This document shows, in pieces, positions 1 to 8,265 of a stretch of 64,000 nt of DNA. Every line of letters starts with the position of its first letter. The first letter of the stretch is position 1. Position numbers and translations under genes: made by a program. Under the pieces are notes generated by a model. The model ran no database searches and was not told the origin of the DNA. It saw only the letters and a program-made list of their open reading frames with translations. The stretch is from Pandoraea pulmonicola (GTDB taxonomy: Bacteria > Pseudomonadota > Gammaproteobacteria > Burkholderiales > Burkholderiaceae): assembly GCF_000815105.2 (NCBI RefSeq), contig NZ_CP010310.2, positions 2,852,001-2,916,000 of the forward strand, written 5' to 3'.

Positions 1-33
1 TGCACCGCCCTCTTCTCACCCGATCGGCTACGG

Positions 34-285
34 TGTAAGCCAGCCGCAACGATTGCCGAAACCGCACATCCTGATTTCCCTTGGCACCTTGGGTGACGGC
101 GGCTCAGGTCTGTGGCGGTATTGCAGGAGAGCCGTCGCCAATCCGGACACAACTGTGTCAATGCGAATTGAACCTACCCACGAATGGGGGACAGGCGGCG
201 ATACCAATCTCTATGGGAGGGCGCATCGCGCGCGGTGAATGCCCCCGCTTCCGGGAAACCAGCCACCCTTGATGTGGAGCCTCGC
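34..285 (+). pseudogene. Frameshifted 5' fragment of a beta-sandwich/RCC1-type repeat protein
   Basis: Read in one frame the stretch gives KPHILISL, then a second frame gives LAPWVTAAQVCGGI, the first frame resumes with AVANPDTTVSMRIEP, and a third frame gives WEGASRAVNAP. Joined, these pieces follow the N-terminal region of the 1666-residue protein at 55507-60507 (KPHILITL, LAPQVPVAQAYGGI, AVANPDSVVLVRIAP, WGDASRAVDVHP). The nucleotide sequence aligns too. At least three frame changes and an in-frame stop after GKPATLDVEPRHV make it non-functional. The homologous start would lie left of the window, so the left limit is not the true end of the remnant. It shows that a second copy of this gene family once existed about 55 kb away from the present cluster. 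Confidence 0.75.
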
Positions 286-286
286 C

Positions 287-610
287 ATGTCTGACTTGAG
301 AATCTACTATGAAGTCGTCGCCGGCGAGCGGCTCACCACCGTATGTGGTGAAAGCATCAGCCTGCCGCACACGGATGCCTCCTTTGGCGTACATGTAGAG
401 ACCAACGCACCGGGACAGTCTGAAGTCTGGACGGTGACGCACCTGCTGTCTGGTTTTCCCATGGGCACGGGGCGCACGAGAAGCGAGGCCTTTCTCAACG
501 CAGTCCGGCACATACATCAGAATCGGCATAGCTTGCTGTTCATGCTTGCCCAGGCCGTCCAGCTACGACAGCAGTTGGAGCAGGACTACCCCCACGTAAA
601 GGACGCTTGA
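287..610 (+). CDS. Hypothetical protein, 107 residues
   Basis: I do not recognise the family. The start at 287 (MSDLRIYYEVV) is chosen because a GGAG-like site lies just upstream; an in-frame ATG at 239 would place the start inside the degenerate gene fragment. The product is soluble, without a signal peptide or membrane segment. The first half looks beta-rich, and the second half (about residues 65-100) is a helix rich in Gln, His and Leu. It lies directly after the pseudogene remnant and converges on the membrane-protein gene at 682-1056. Confidence 0.55.
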   Translation: MSDLRIYYEVVAGERLTTVCGESISLPHTDASFGVHVETNAPGQSEVWTVTHLLSGFPMGTGRTRSEAFLNAVRHIHQNRHSLLFMLAQAVQLRQQLEQDYPHVKDA

Positions 611-681
611 CCTGGCGCGGTCCAGGACTGGCCAGGCACTGCGCTAATCAGAGCCCTTCAAGACCGTGACAGGGCGTTCGT

Positions 682-1056
682 TCAACGCCTCCTGAAGAGA
701 TAACTTCGACTCTCCCTGGCCCAGATGACATCCTCCACGCCACACATGGCAGCGAAGATTGCTATCGCCGCGAGCTTGTCATTTCCCTGAAGTAAAAAGA
801 GTACTGCGGCGAGGATACCGATATCGATAATGAAAAATCCGAGCCGTTCCGCCCTGATGCCAAATGCAAAACCTGTTCGAAATCGATATCCAAACAACCA
901 GGGTCCGGCAAAAAACCAAAAAATGGAAGCCGGCAAGTAATAGGAAAGTGCTGAAAGCGAGGCCAAATATAGAACCTTCGCACCCGTTAGCAGGAATCCA
1001 TAATTCATTATCAAGACGGCAAAATACCAAGCCAGTCTGTATCGGTATTTTTTCAT
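682..1056 (-). CDS. Small integral membrane protein, 124 residues
   Basis: The product starts MKKYRYRLAWYF and has about four hydrophobic segments (roughly residues 8-30, 32-56, 70-90 and 92-106), so it is very likely an inner-membrane protein. The C-terminus is basic and ends in RRR. A GAGGAACTCCG site stands directly before the ATG, which supports the start. No family is recognised. It is monocistronic as far as can be seen, with no partner close enough on the same strand. Confidence 0.6.
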   Translation of the reverse strand: MKKYRYRLAWYFAVLIMNYGFLLTGAKVLYLASLSALSYYLPASIFWFFAGPWLFGYRFRTGFAFGIRAERLGFFIIDIGILAAVLFLLQGNDKLAAIAIFAAMCGVEDVIWARESRSYLFRRR

Positions 1057-1564
1057 CGGAGTTCCTCAGGGTAAGAATTTCTTCTCGATCATCACCGTCG
1101 TTGTTCGAACATCTGCCTAGCCCCCCTCCCGGGTAATTGATATTTATAGTCGTAAAAGAACTTACCTCAAGCTTGGTCGTTATGATGACCTGGGCGGGAA
1201 ACGACTATGCAATCATCTCCGCTCCCGAGATGGAGGTAGTCTCATCCAAGGTCAATGGACAAATAGCCACGCCCTTTTAGGATTCCACAGTTGTTGCCAT
1301 TCTAGCGAAATGTATTCCATTGAATTTATTATTGATTTTAGAAATATTTTGAGGGGAATTTCAAAATCATAATTTTTCAGGATTTTGCGAGTATTCTTCG
1401 GAAATATCGAGCGCCTCCAGTGAGGCGCCGCTGAGTGGGTAAAACGATCGTCTCGCGAGCACAGGACATGGCGGGGCTCTATCCGCAATCCACCTTCGCA
1501 GTATGGGGGTTTAGGCGGCGAGGATTGTTCCCCGACCCACCATGGGCATTGCCCCCTGCTCTTG
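1057..1564. other. Intergenic stretch without recognised gene
   Basis: Between the small membrane protein gene and the duplicated leader I see no convincing coding region. Part of it (about 1300-1400) is AT-rich compared with its surroundings. The reading frames crossing it lack ribosome binding sites and have biased, shadow-like composition. Confidence 0.4.
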
Positions 1565-1827
1565 GTCACCCGCGTCTGCCTCGGCGTCACGGTCGTTTCG
1601 GCCTGCAGTTCTTCCTCGCTCGCTTCTTCTCCCGCCACCACACCAGATATTCGTTCGACAGGCTAAACGCCCGCCGCGGCGCAATAGTCGTGCGGTCGGA
1701 CCGCCTCACTCTGGCCCGATGCTCATGCTCGTCACGCTGTCCAGGTGCTCTCAGTCAATCAAGATGCGCGTGAAACTCTATTAAGAGGCAAAGGCTGGCG
1801 CCGCACCAGACCCTGGTTTGAAATCGC

Positions 1828-1871
1828 TCTGAATAATTTGTGATCTTTGAGTTGGTCTGAACGATTTGTGA
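1828..1871 (+). promoter_or_regulatory. Imperfect direct repeat upstream of first toxin-like gene
   Basis: TCTGAATAATTTGTGA (1828-1843) and TCTGAACGATTTGTGA (1856-1871) are 28 bases apart, start to start. The second copy of the locus has only one such element (5230-5246). The element could be an operator or part of a promoter; no regulator is identified. Confidence 0.35.
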
Positions 1872-1907
1872 AAGTGTGGATTGCGTGCCTTTGTAACAAT
1901 GCCCCCT

Positions 1908-1945
1908 CACGGCGTGCTGCCGTCGACGACCGGCAGCACGCCGTG
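1908..1945 (+). promoter_or_regulatory. Leader hairpin, copy A
   Basis: A perfect 15-bp inverted repeat (1908-1922 with 1931-1945) and an 8-base loop lie about 70 bases upstream of the ATG at 2017. No T-run follows it, so it is not a classic terminator. The equivalent hairpin in copy B keeps stem and loop length despite sequence change, which points to an RNA leader structure, perhaps translational or stability control. Confidence 0.6.
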
Positions 1946-2016
1946 ATCGTGAGAACTTCTATGTGGAGTATTGCGACGGGCGTGCCCCGTCCGTTTTAGA
2001 TATAAGGAAGAGTTTT

Positions 2017-4770
2017 ATGAATCCGAACTTGTCGCTTCTAAACAATAACAGGAGACATAACGGTTATTTTAATAACGCAATGCATGACAACCCCCACCCG
2101 CCCCGTCGGAGCAAGGCGGCGCCCATCAGTGTAAAAAACTCTTCGCGTACTGCAGCATTATATGCTCTTTTACTGGCTGGGCAGTACGCTGCACAGACGG
2201 TGCAAGCCATTAACAGCCGACCTGGAAAAATAGGTGAGGCAATAAATTCTCGAAGTAATCGAACCGAAAGATCTAACGACAACGCAGAAGGCGAATTCGA
2301 TTCCAGGGCACGAGAACGAGCCGACCTTGGGAAACAAAAAAGCAATTTCAATGAAAGTCACGCATCTGGCATTCGTCCAACATCTTCCGCGGCGCCAGTC
2401 GATTTGTGCGAGAACATCCACCGAAACTCCAGTTTTCCCCCGAATCTTCGCGACGCAATCCATGTGCCAACCAGCGCAGTCTCTGCAGACTCACGCCCGG
2501 CAAACAATTCCCGAAGTGACCCATCAGCACCAAACGTTCTTGGAGCGCAACCCCACAAGCGCTCGATCGACGAAAAAAAAGACCCTTTGATTGATGCAAT
2601 TGAGATAACTCAGACAGCCGAGGCCGCTAAGGTAACTGAGGCAACGGCGAGTGACATTCAAACTGAAGATCACCCATTAATTGCTGCTAGAAAACAGGCT
2701 GCTCGAAACCTTCTCGGGGAGGCGGCAGGAAATCTAACTGACGAGCATTTATTGCTTTTTGCAAACAAAGTTCACCTCGATTCGGAGGAAAATCATACCA
2801 ATGGTCTTGGTAATGATGATGACTTGGCGCTATGGAAGGAAGAAGCAAAAATCTGGTGTGCCCAAAATGGTGGCGACAAGTTCCCTGTAAGTGAAGAAAA
2901 GTGCCTAGAGATCTTCAAAGAGGCGTGGGATCTTGCTCTGGACCCACCGCAGCCTCCGATTGGGTTCAAAGACTGGCATCAAGTCAGAAAAGAGGTAGTG
3001 GAGAGCATGACTTTATCCGAGCAAATGGCCATTATGCTCTCACCCAACGGGCCCTCGGGAGAAAGGGCTCACATAAACGCAAGAGCAACAACACAGTATT
3101 ACGAGCAGTTTGTTCGCTACATTGAAGAACACCTTGATCGATTCGTTGTGGCAAAAACCATTGCAAATGCGGCGGCGGCTGGGCTTAGCAGACTTGAATT
3201 GGAAACCCCTCTCCTTCAGGCAAGAGTAATCAAGGGCGTTAAACTAGGAACGCTAAACGAATGGACAAAGGTAGCCAGATTGACACGCCCATCTGATTCA
3301 GATCTTCCGGCCGCCATCATATTTGAAATTGGGGGTTCATCAAGGGAGAATAGATTTGGCTTCATCGGTCAAAATGGAAATTTAAAATTTTTTAAAAGAG
3401 AAGATCTGTGGTGGATCGGAGAGAGAAATGGAGAAACTAAAATAAGATTGCATGACGCAAAACTCCTTCTTGCCATGGGTTTCGATTCCGCTAGTCATGA
3501 CAATCCATCTCCCCTTGAGTGCAAAGTAAGCAATCTGAGTCTCTGTCCAATCACTAGTTTCTCTATCGACCATGGAGAAGATGGATTGGGGTATTTGGCT
3601 TTTTATGACGGAAAGAGCATCAAGGATGTAATGGAGGCTCAGGTCCGGGAGAGTGTGGAGTATTTTATAAATGCCTTCAAAGCAGGGAATGACGGGAAAA
3701 GCATCTTCGACAGGGTTCTCGGTTCGATAATTCCATTCTATGATCAAATTATTGGCGTCATAAATGATCCCGGTCACAAGATTAATTTTGGGGATATCGC
3801 ATTCGATTTGATTGATTTGGGAATTACGCTCGCGTCAATAGGCGGGGCCGGTTTCAAGGCCCTTCGATCAGGGTTCGCAGCCGCTAGGGCCGCGATAGCC
3901 GCTGGAGAGGGAACTTTGGCGGCTCTTCGGGCGCTAAAGGGGAGCATTGGGTTATCCAGATTCTTAAAAAAGGCAGGGATAGAATTTATTGACTTCGTTA
4001 CACCTCCTTTTACGGCACCGACTGTAAGGAGAATGGTCCATAGGGCACATTTTCCATCGGAAGGGTTGAGTCAAAAAATCAAGAGCTTGAATTGGGACGA
4101 AATGCTGCGTTGCAAGAGAGGACTCTTCGACAATTGCATTCCTCGTTTGTGGGCTCGCCCGGCGGGTGAGGCTCTTGAGGCTCTTGATGATATTGAGCGT
4201 CTTAATATTTTTTATAAAAAGGCTGATGCGACATTCAAGAACCCAGCCATGTCGGAAAGTAGATTAAAGGAATATATTAATATACGTGCCGATCGCGAAT
4301 TGCCCAATGTCCTTTATCGAGGCCAACCTCGACCAGGAGCGGCGCCCGCTGGCGGCTCACCTGCTTACAGCGAGGTCGGTTTCGCCGGGCCGGCGCATGC
4401 AACGTATGACGATGTTTTGGCTTATGCCATCAAGCATACCGGGAGCGAAAAGGGGATTAAAGACAAGGCCGCTTCGCTTTCCGGGTCGCAGAAGGTGTCT
4501 CAGGATTTTGTGACGCGGCATGCAGATAGAAATTATGCTCTTTTTCAAATCAACAGGCGCCCCGGAGTAATGGAATTCAGGCGAATTGAAAACATCATAA
4601 AATACGATGGCGCAAGATTGGTGAGGGAGGGAAAGGTCACTGAAGAAGAATTCATAGATGCATTGCATCATGTTTTCGTGACCGAGGAGGATGAGATTTT
4701 CTACGTGGCGAACTTTGGAAAAATACCCCGGGATCTAGTGAGTGAGGTGGAGGTGCCGCCGCGGGGGTAG
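2017..4770 (+). CDS. Putative ADP-ribosyltransferase-like toxin, paralogue 1 (917 residues)
   Basis: Large multidomain protein. The C-terminal 160 residues carry the R-S-E signature of cholera/pertussis-type mono-ADP-ribosyltransferases: VLYRGQPRPG with Arg768, SLSGS with Ser820/822, and EEDEI with Glu891-x-Glu893, followed by NFGKIP as in toxins with a GGIP-like end. Before it are an Asn/Arg-rich N-terminus, a hydrophobic stretch at about residues 44-64 that may be a non-classical signal, a disordered Ser/Asn region to about 190, an acidic helical region, and a segment with IIPFYDQIIG near 570-580 followed by hydrophobic Gly/Ala-rich stretches, possibly membrane-active. The start at 2017 follows AAGGAAG; a GTG at 1963 is in frame but poorer. 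AT-rich codons compared with neighbours suggest transfer. No B-subunit or immunity gene is seen. Secretion route and target are unknown. Confidence 0.6.
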   Translation: MNPNLSLLNNNRRHNGYFNNAMHDNPHPPRRSKAAPISVKNSSRTAALYALLLAGQYAAQTVQAINSRPGKIGEAINSRSNRTERSNDNAEGEFDSRARERADLGKQKSNFNESHASGIRPTSSAAPVDLCENIHRNSSFPPNLRDAIHVPTSAVSADSRPANNSRSDPSAPNVLGAQPHKRSIDEKKDPLIDAIEITQTAEAAKVTEATASDIQTEDHPLIAARKQAARNLLGEAAGNLTDEHLLLFANKVHLDSEENHTNGLGNDDDLALWKEEAKIWCAQNGGDKFPVSEEKCLEIFKEAWDLALDPPQPPIGFKDWHQVRKEVVESMTLSEQMAIMLSPNGPSGERAHINARATTQYYEQFVRYIEEHLDRFVVAKTIANAAAAGLSRLELETPLLQARVIKGVKLGTLNEWTKVARLTRPSDSDLPAAIIFEIGGSSRENRFGFIGQNGNLKFFKREDLWWIGERNGETKIRLHDAKLLLAMGFDSASHDNPSPLECKVSNLSLCPITSFSIDHGEDGLGYLAFYDGKSIKDVMEAQVRESVEYFINAFKAGNDGKSIFDRVLGSIIPFYDQIIGVINDPGHKINFGDIAFDLIDLGITLASIGGAGFKALRSGFAAARAAIAAGEGTLAALRALKGSIGLSRFLKKAGIEFIDFVTPPFTAPTVRRMVHRAHFPSEGLSQKIKSLNWDEMLRCKRGLFDNCIPRLWARPAGEALEALDDIERLNIFYKKADATFKNPAMSESRLKEYINIRADRELPNVLYRGQPRPGAAPAGGSPAYSEVGFAGPAHATYDDVLAYAIKHTGSEKGIKDKAASLSGSQKVSQDFVTRHADRNYALFQINRRPGVMEFRRIENIIKYDGARLVREGKVTEEEFIDALHHVFVTEEDEIFYVANFGKIPRDLVSEVEVPPRG

Positions 4771-5390
4771 TGGATCTGCCGTATTTGTAGCAGAGAATGT
4801 CCGGAATTTACGAGGGCCAAGGGGCGGCTGAACTGAACCTGGTCAAATCGAATTGCCCTTGCAGCAAGTGCAACAGGAAGGTGGCTGCGCACTCCGACAA
4901 TCTCTACGAGAACACCGCCCGACCGTTTGTTGTCGGACGCAAGGGTTGGTTGCTCTCCATTACCTCCCTAGCGACCTTGGCGGCTGGCTTATGTGACTAT
5001 CCTTGATCCTCCGCGTCTGCTTCGCCGATGCGGTCGTTTCGGCGAGCAGTCATTTCTCTGCGCCGCATACACCGGCACGGTTCCCCCTCGCCGTGCCGGA
5101 TCTTCGCTCGACAGACCTGGCGCATGTCGCGAGGTCTGGCGGCCTCGCCCTCCCCCAATCAATCGGATTGCATGGGAACGTTCGCAAGGTGTAAAGGCAA
5201 GCGCAATACAAAGCCTCACCTTGAAATCATCCTGAACGATTTGTGAAAGTGCAGACGACGGGCCTCTGCAACAATGAATCACCTACGGCGTGTTGTCGCC
5301 GACAATCGGCGGCACGCCCGATCTCGAGAACTGCTATGTGGACTGTTGTGACGGGCACGAGCCGCCGCCTTCGATGCAAGGAGGCGTTTT
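4771..5390. other. Intergenic region between the two toxin-like genes
   Basis: No gene is supported here. The first part (to about 4955) is the 3' flank of copy A, which recurs at 8103-8222 after the second gene. From about 4995 the sequence is the leader of copy B, corresponding to 1565-2016. Short open frames in both strands are conserved only as DNA, not as protein. Confidence 0.6.
5287..5318 (+). promoter_or_regulatory. Leader hairpin, copy B
   Basis: Stem 5287-5298 with 5307-5318 and an 8-base loop, at the place of the copy A hairpin. Three T-G oppositions on the plus strand would be G-U pairs in the transcript, so pairing is kept at RNA level although the DNA is no longer a perfect palindrome. 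Confidence 0.55.
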
Positions 5391-8102
5391 ATGAATCCAA
5401 ATCTGTTAATTCTAAATAATAACAGGAGGCATAACGGCTACTTTAACGTCGCAATGCATGACAATCCTCATCCGCCCCGCCGAAGTAAGGCGGCCCCCAT
5501 CAGTGTAAAGAACTCCTCACGAACGGCGGCATTATATGCCTTGTTGCTGGCCGGACAGTACGCTGTACAGACAGCACAAGCCCTCAACAAGCCTCCCGGG
5601 AGAATAAGTGAGGCAATAAATCCTCGAAGTGGCCGAACCACAAAAAACGACGGCAATGCAGAAGGCGAATCCTATGCCAAGACACAGGAGCGCACCGACT
5701 TCGGAAATCCCAGAAGTCATGCCAACGAAAGCCACGCGAGTGACATGCCGCCAACATCCACCGTGGCGTCAGTCGAATTGCGAGACGATTTCTATCGAAA
5801 TTCCAGTTTTTCCTCGAGTCTCAGCGGTGCGCCCTCCGGGCCAACCAGTTCAGCCTTTGCTGACTCGCGCCTGACAAACGATTCTCGAAGTGGCGCTTCG
5901 CAGCCAAACGTCTTTCAAGCACAACCCCACAAGCGCGCCGTCGACGACAAAAACGCCCCTGTTGTAGAGACAGCTGCGAATGACGTCACAACTGAAGAGC
6001 ATCCACTCATTGTTGGGAGACAAAAGGCCGTTCGGAATCTCCTGGGGACGGCGGCGGAAGGAGTCAGCGATGCACATCTATTGGCCTTCGCGAACAGAAT
6101 TCACGCCGACTCGGAGAAGGACCGCAACGACGGTCTTGTCAGTGACGACGACTTGGCACTCTGGAAAGAAGAGGCAAAAATCTGGTGCGCAGAAAACGGT
6201 GGCGATAAACACACAGTAAGCGAAGAAAGGTGCCTCGAAATCCTCAAGGAGGCGTGGGACCTTGCTCTAGACCCACCGCGGCCGCTGTCTGTGTTCAAAG
6301 ACTGGCGGCAAGTTAGAAAAGAAGTGGAAAAAAATATGACTTTTTCCGAGCGAGCGCGGATAAAGTTCACACCCAACGGCAGCGTGGGCGAAGCTGCTCA
6401 AATAAACGCAAAAACTACAAAACTGTATTATAAGCAGTTTATTGATTACATAGAAAAAGACATTGACCGTTTTGTTGCGGCAAAGGCTATTGCAAATGCG
6501 GAGTCGGCCGGTATTAGCAGACTTGAGATGGAGTACCCGCTCGGTAACGTAAGAGTTATCAGGGGCGTTCAACTCGTTACACGGTCCGAGGTGGCAAACA
6601 CCGAATTGACGCGCTCATCCGAGTCAGGTCGTCCAGCCGCATATGTATTTCAATTCGGAGGATCGCCGCTAGAAGAGAGGTATGGTTTTATCGGACCGGA
6701 TGGACAATTGCTTGTTTTCACTAGAGAGAATGCAAGGGGGAGTGAGAGGCAGAAGGGAAAGTTCGACATACTATTAAATGATAGTGAAATTCTTCATGCC
6801 ATGGGAATTCCTTTTTCAAAAAATATAAATGCTTCCCATCTTTTTTGCAATAATGGAAACTTAAAGGCTTGCTCAATCAAGAGTTTTCTTGTCGACAAAG
6901 GTGGGGAGGATGGGTATTACTCGTACCTCAGCTGCAAGAGCATCAAGGAGATAATGGAAGGACAGATCCGAGACGGTGTGGAGCATTACATAAAGAATTT
7001 CAAGGCAGGGAATGACGGATCTGATGTCATTGACAAGATACTTGGCGTAGTAATTCCATTCTATGATCAGATCATTGGTGGCATAAATGATCCTGGCCAC
7101 AGAGTTGACCTGAAGGACATTGCGTTTGATTTGTTTGATTTGGGAATTTCACTAACCACAATAGGCTGGTCAGGTGTAAAAATAATTGGGACAGGAGTTG
7201 CGGCCGCCAAAGCTGCGATTTTTTCTGGAAAAGGGATATTTGCAGCACTCCGGGCGTTAAAGGAAAATATAAAGATATCAAAATTCATAAGAATCTCAGG
7301 AAGGGAATTAATTGATTTTATTTCGCCACCATTTACGGGTGATCTTTTGAGAAGGATGGCGGATGGGGTAAGTTTACCGCCGGAGGGGCTGATCCAGAAA
7401 TTAAATAAATTCGACGAGGAAAATATGTTGCGCCCAAGGAATTTTGATGGGGCGGATGCGCTGCGCTGCAAGAGAGGAATCTTTGGTGACTGCATTCCTC
7501 GCTTGCGATCCACGAAGGAAAATGAAATTCTCGAAGGATTTGATTATCTTGACCACATTTACAAGAAAATTGACGAGAAATTCAAGAGTCCATACCTGAC
7601 ACCGAGGGGAGTGAAGGATCGCATTAATAAGAACGCTGAAAAAGAAATTCCTCGTGTACTGTATCGAGCCCAACCTCGCCCGGGAGCCCAACCCGTTGGG
7701 GCAGGCAACTATTATGCGGAGGTCGGTTTTACCGGGCCGGCGCATGCCACTTACGACGATGTCCTGGCTTATGCCATCAAGCATACTGCGAGCGTGGGAG
7801 GAATAAAGGACAAGGCTGCGTCGTTTTCGGGGAGACGGGATGTGGCCGTGGATTTCATGAGAGATAATAGAGATAAGGGGTATGCCCTATTTAAAATTAA
7901 AAGGCCAATCGGAGTTAATCAATTCAGGAGAATTGAGTATATTATTAAATACGACGGCCCGCGATTGGTGAAGGAAGGAAAAATCACTCAAGATGAGTTG
8001 ATCGACGCCGTGGCTCAGGCTCATATTTCCGTTGAAGAAGAGATTTTCTACGTGGCGAATTTTGGAAAAATACCTCAGGATTTAGTGACCGAGGTGCTGT
8101 AG
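5391..8102 (+). CDS. Putative ADP-ribosyltransferase-like toxin, paralogue 2 (903 residues)
   Basis: Full-length paralogue of the preceding gene, similar along its whole length. The catalytic-type motifs are kept: VLYRAQPRPG with Arg759, SFSG with Ser811/813, and VEEEI with Glu882-884 followed by NFGKIP. The N-terminal hydrophobic stretch (TAALYALLLAGQ) and the PFYDQIIGGIND segment are also conserved. The disordered Ser/Thr-rich region between about residues 65 and 190 is the most divergent part. An AAGGAGG site precedes the ATG at 5391, a better site than in paralogue 1. Retention of the putative active-site residues in both copies suggests both remain functional, perhaps with different targets. 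The family assignment rests on motif spacing read by eye; another NAD-dependent or unrelated fold remains possible. Confidence 0.6.
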   Translation: MNPNLLILNNNRRHNGYFNVAMHDNPHPPRRSKAAPISVKNSSRTAALYALLLAGQYAVQTAQALNKPPGRISEAINPRSGRTTKNDGNAEGESYAKTQERTDFGNPRSHANESHASDMPPTSTVASVELRDDFYRNSSFSSSLSGAPSGPTSSAFADSRLTNDSRSGASQPNVFQAQPHKRAVDDKNAPVVETAANDVTTEEHPLIVGRQKAVRNLLGTAAEGVSDAHLLAFANRIHADSEKDRNDGLVSDDDLALWKEEAKIWCAENGGDKHTVSEERCLEILKEAWDLALDPPRPLSVFKDWRQVRKEVEKNMTFSERARIKFTPNGSVGEAAQINAKTTKLYYKQFIDYIEKDIDRFVAAKAIANAESAGISRLEMEYPLGNVRVIRGVQLVTRSEVANTELTRSSESGRPAAYVFQFGGSPLEERYGFIGPDGQLLVFTRENARGSERQKGKFDILLNDSEILHAMGIPFSKNINASHLFCNNGNLKACSIKSFLVDKGGEDGYYSYLSCKSIKEIMEGQIRDGVEHYIKNFKAGNDGSDVIDKILGVVIPFYDQIIGGINDPGHRVDLKDIAFDLFDLGISLTTIGWSGVKIIGTGVAAAKAAIFSGKGIFAALRALKENIKISKFIRISGRELIDFISPPFTGDLLRRMADGVSLPPEGLIQKLNKFDEENMLRPRNFDGADALRCKRGIFGDCIPRLRSTKENEILEGFDYLDHIYKKIDEKFKSPYLTPRGVKDRINKNAEKEIPRVLYRAQPRPGAQPVGAGNYYAEVGFTGPAHATYDDVLAYAIKHTASVGGIKDKAASFSGRRDVAVDFMRDNRDKGYALFKIKRPIGVNQFRRIEYIIKYDGPRLVKEGKITQDELIDAVAQAHISVEEEIFYVANFGKIPQDLVTEVL

Positions 8103-8265
8103 AGTTGCAGTATTTGTAGCAGCGAACACCTGGAATTTAACCGTTGGCAGCGCGGTTTGTCACTATAGGGGTACGTTTGGAGAGGGGCGACCGTTTGTCA
8201 TCGGACGCAAGGGCTGGCTGCTCCCCAGGTGGATGCGAATTTCTGGTTTAACCAAGGATTCGTCG

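Larger units (their letters stand above)
1565..4955 (+). repeat. Tandem duplication, copy A (leader, toxin gene and 3' flank)
   Basis: The leader from about 1565, the gene 2017-4770 and the 3' flank to about 4955 match copy B in the same order and orientation. Shared landmarks include a CCGCGTCTGC-type stretch at the 5' end, a GATTTGTGAAAGTG block, the hairpin leader, TTTGTAGCAG just after the stop codon and GACCGTTTGT followed by CGGACGCAAG in the 3' flank. The copies have diverged noticeably at nucleotide level, so the duplication is not recent. Confidence 0.75.
4995..8222 (+). repeat. Tandem duplication, copy B (leader, toxin gene and 3' flank)
   Basis: Second unit of the tandem duplication. 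Its leader begins with the CCGCGTCTGC stretch at about 5000, the gene is 5391-8102, and the flank ends with GACCGTTTGT and CGGACGCAAG near 8189-8212. Because both flanks are shared, the whole transcription unit was duplicated and not only the coding sequence. Confidence 0.75.

Noticed and set aside
1435..1784. Arg/Pro-rich plus-strand frames upstream of the first toxin-like gene
   Set aside because: The matching region before the second toxin gene is conserved as DNA but not in the same reading frame, so it is leader sequence and not a gene.
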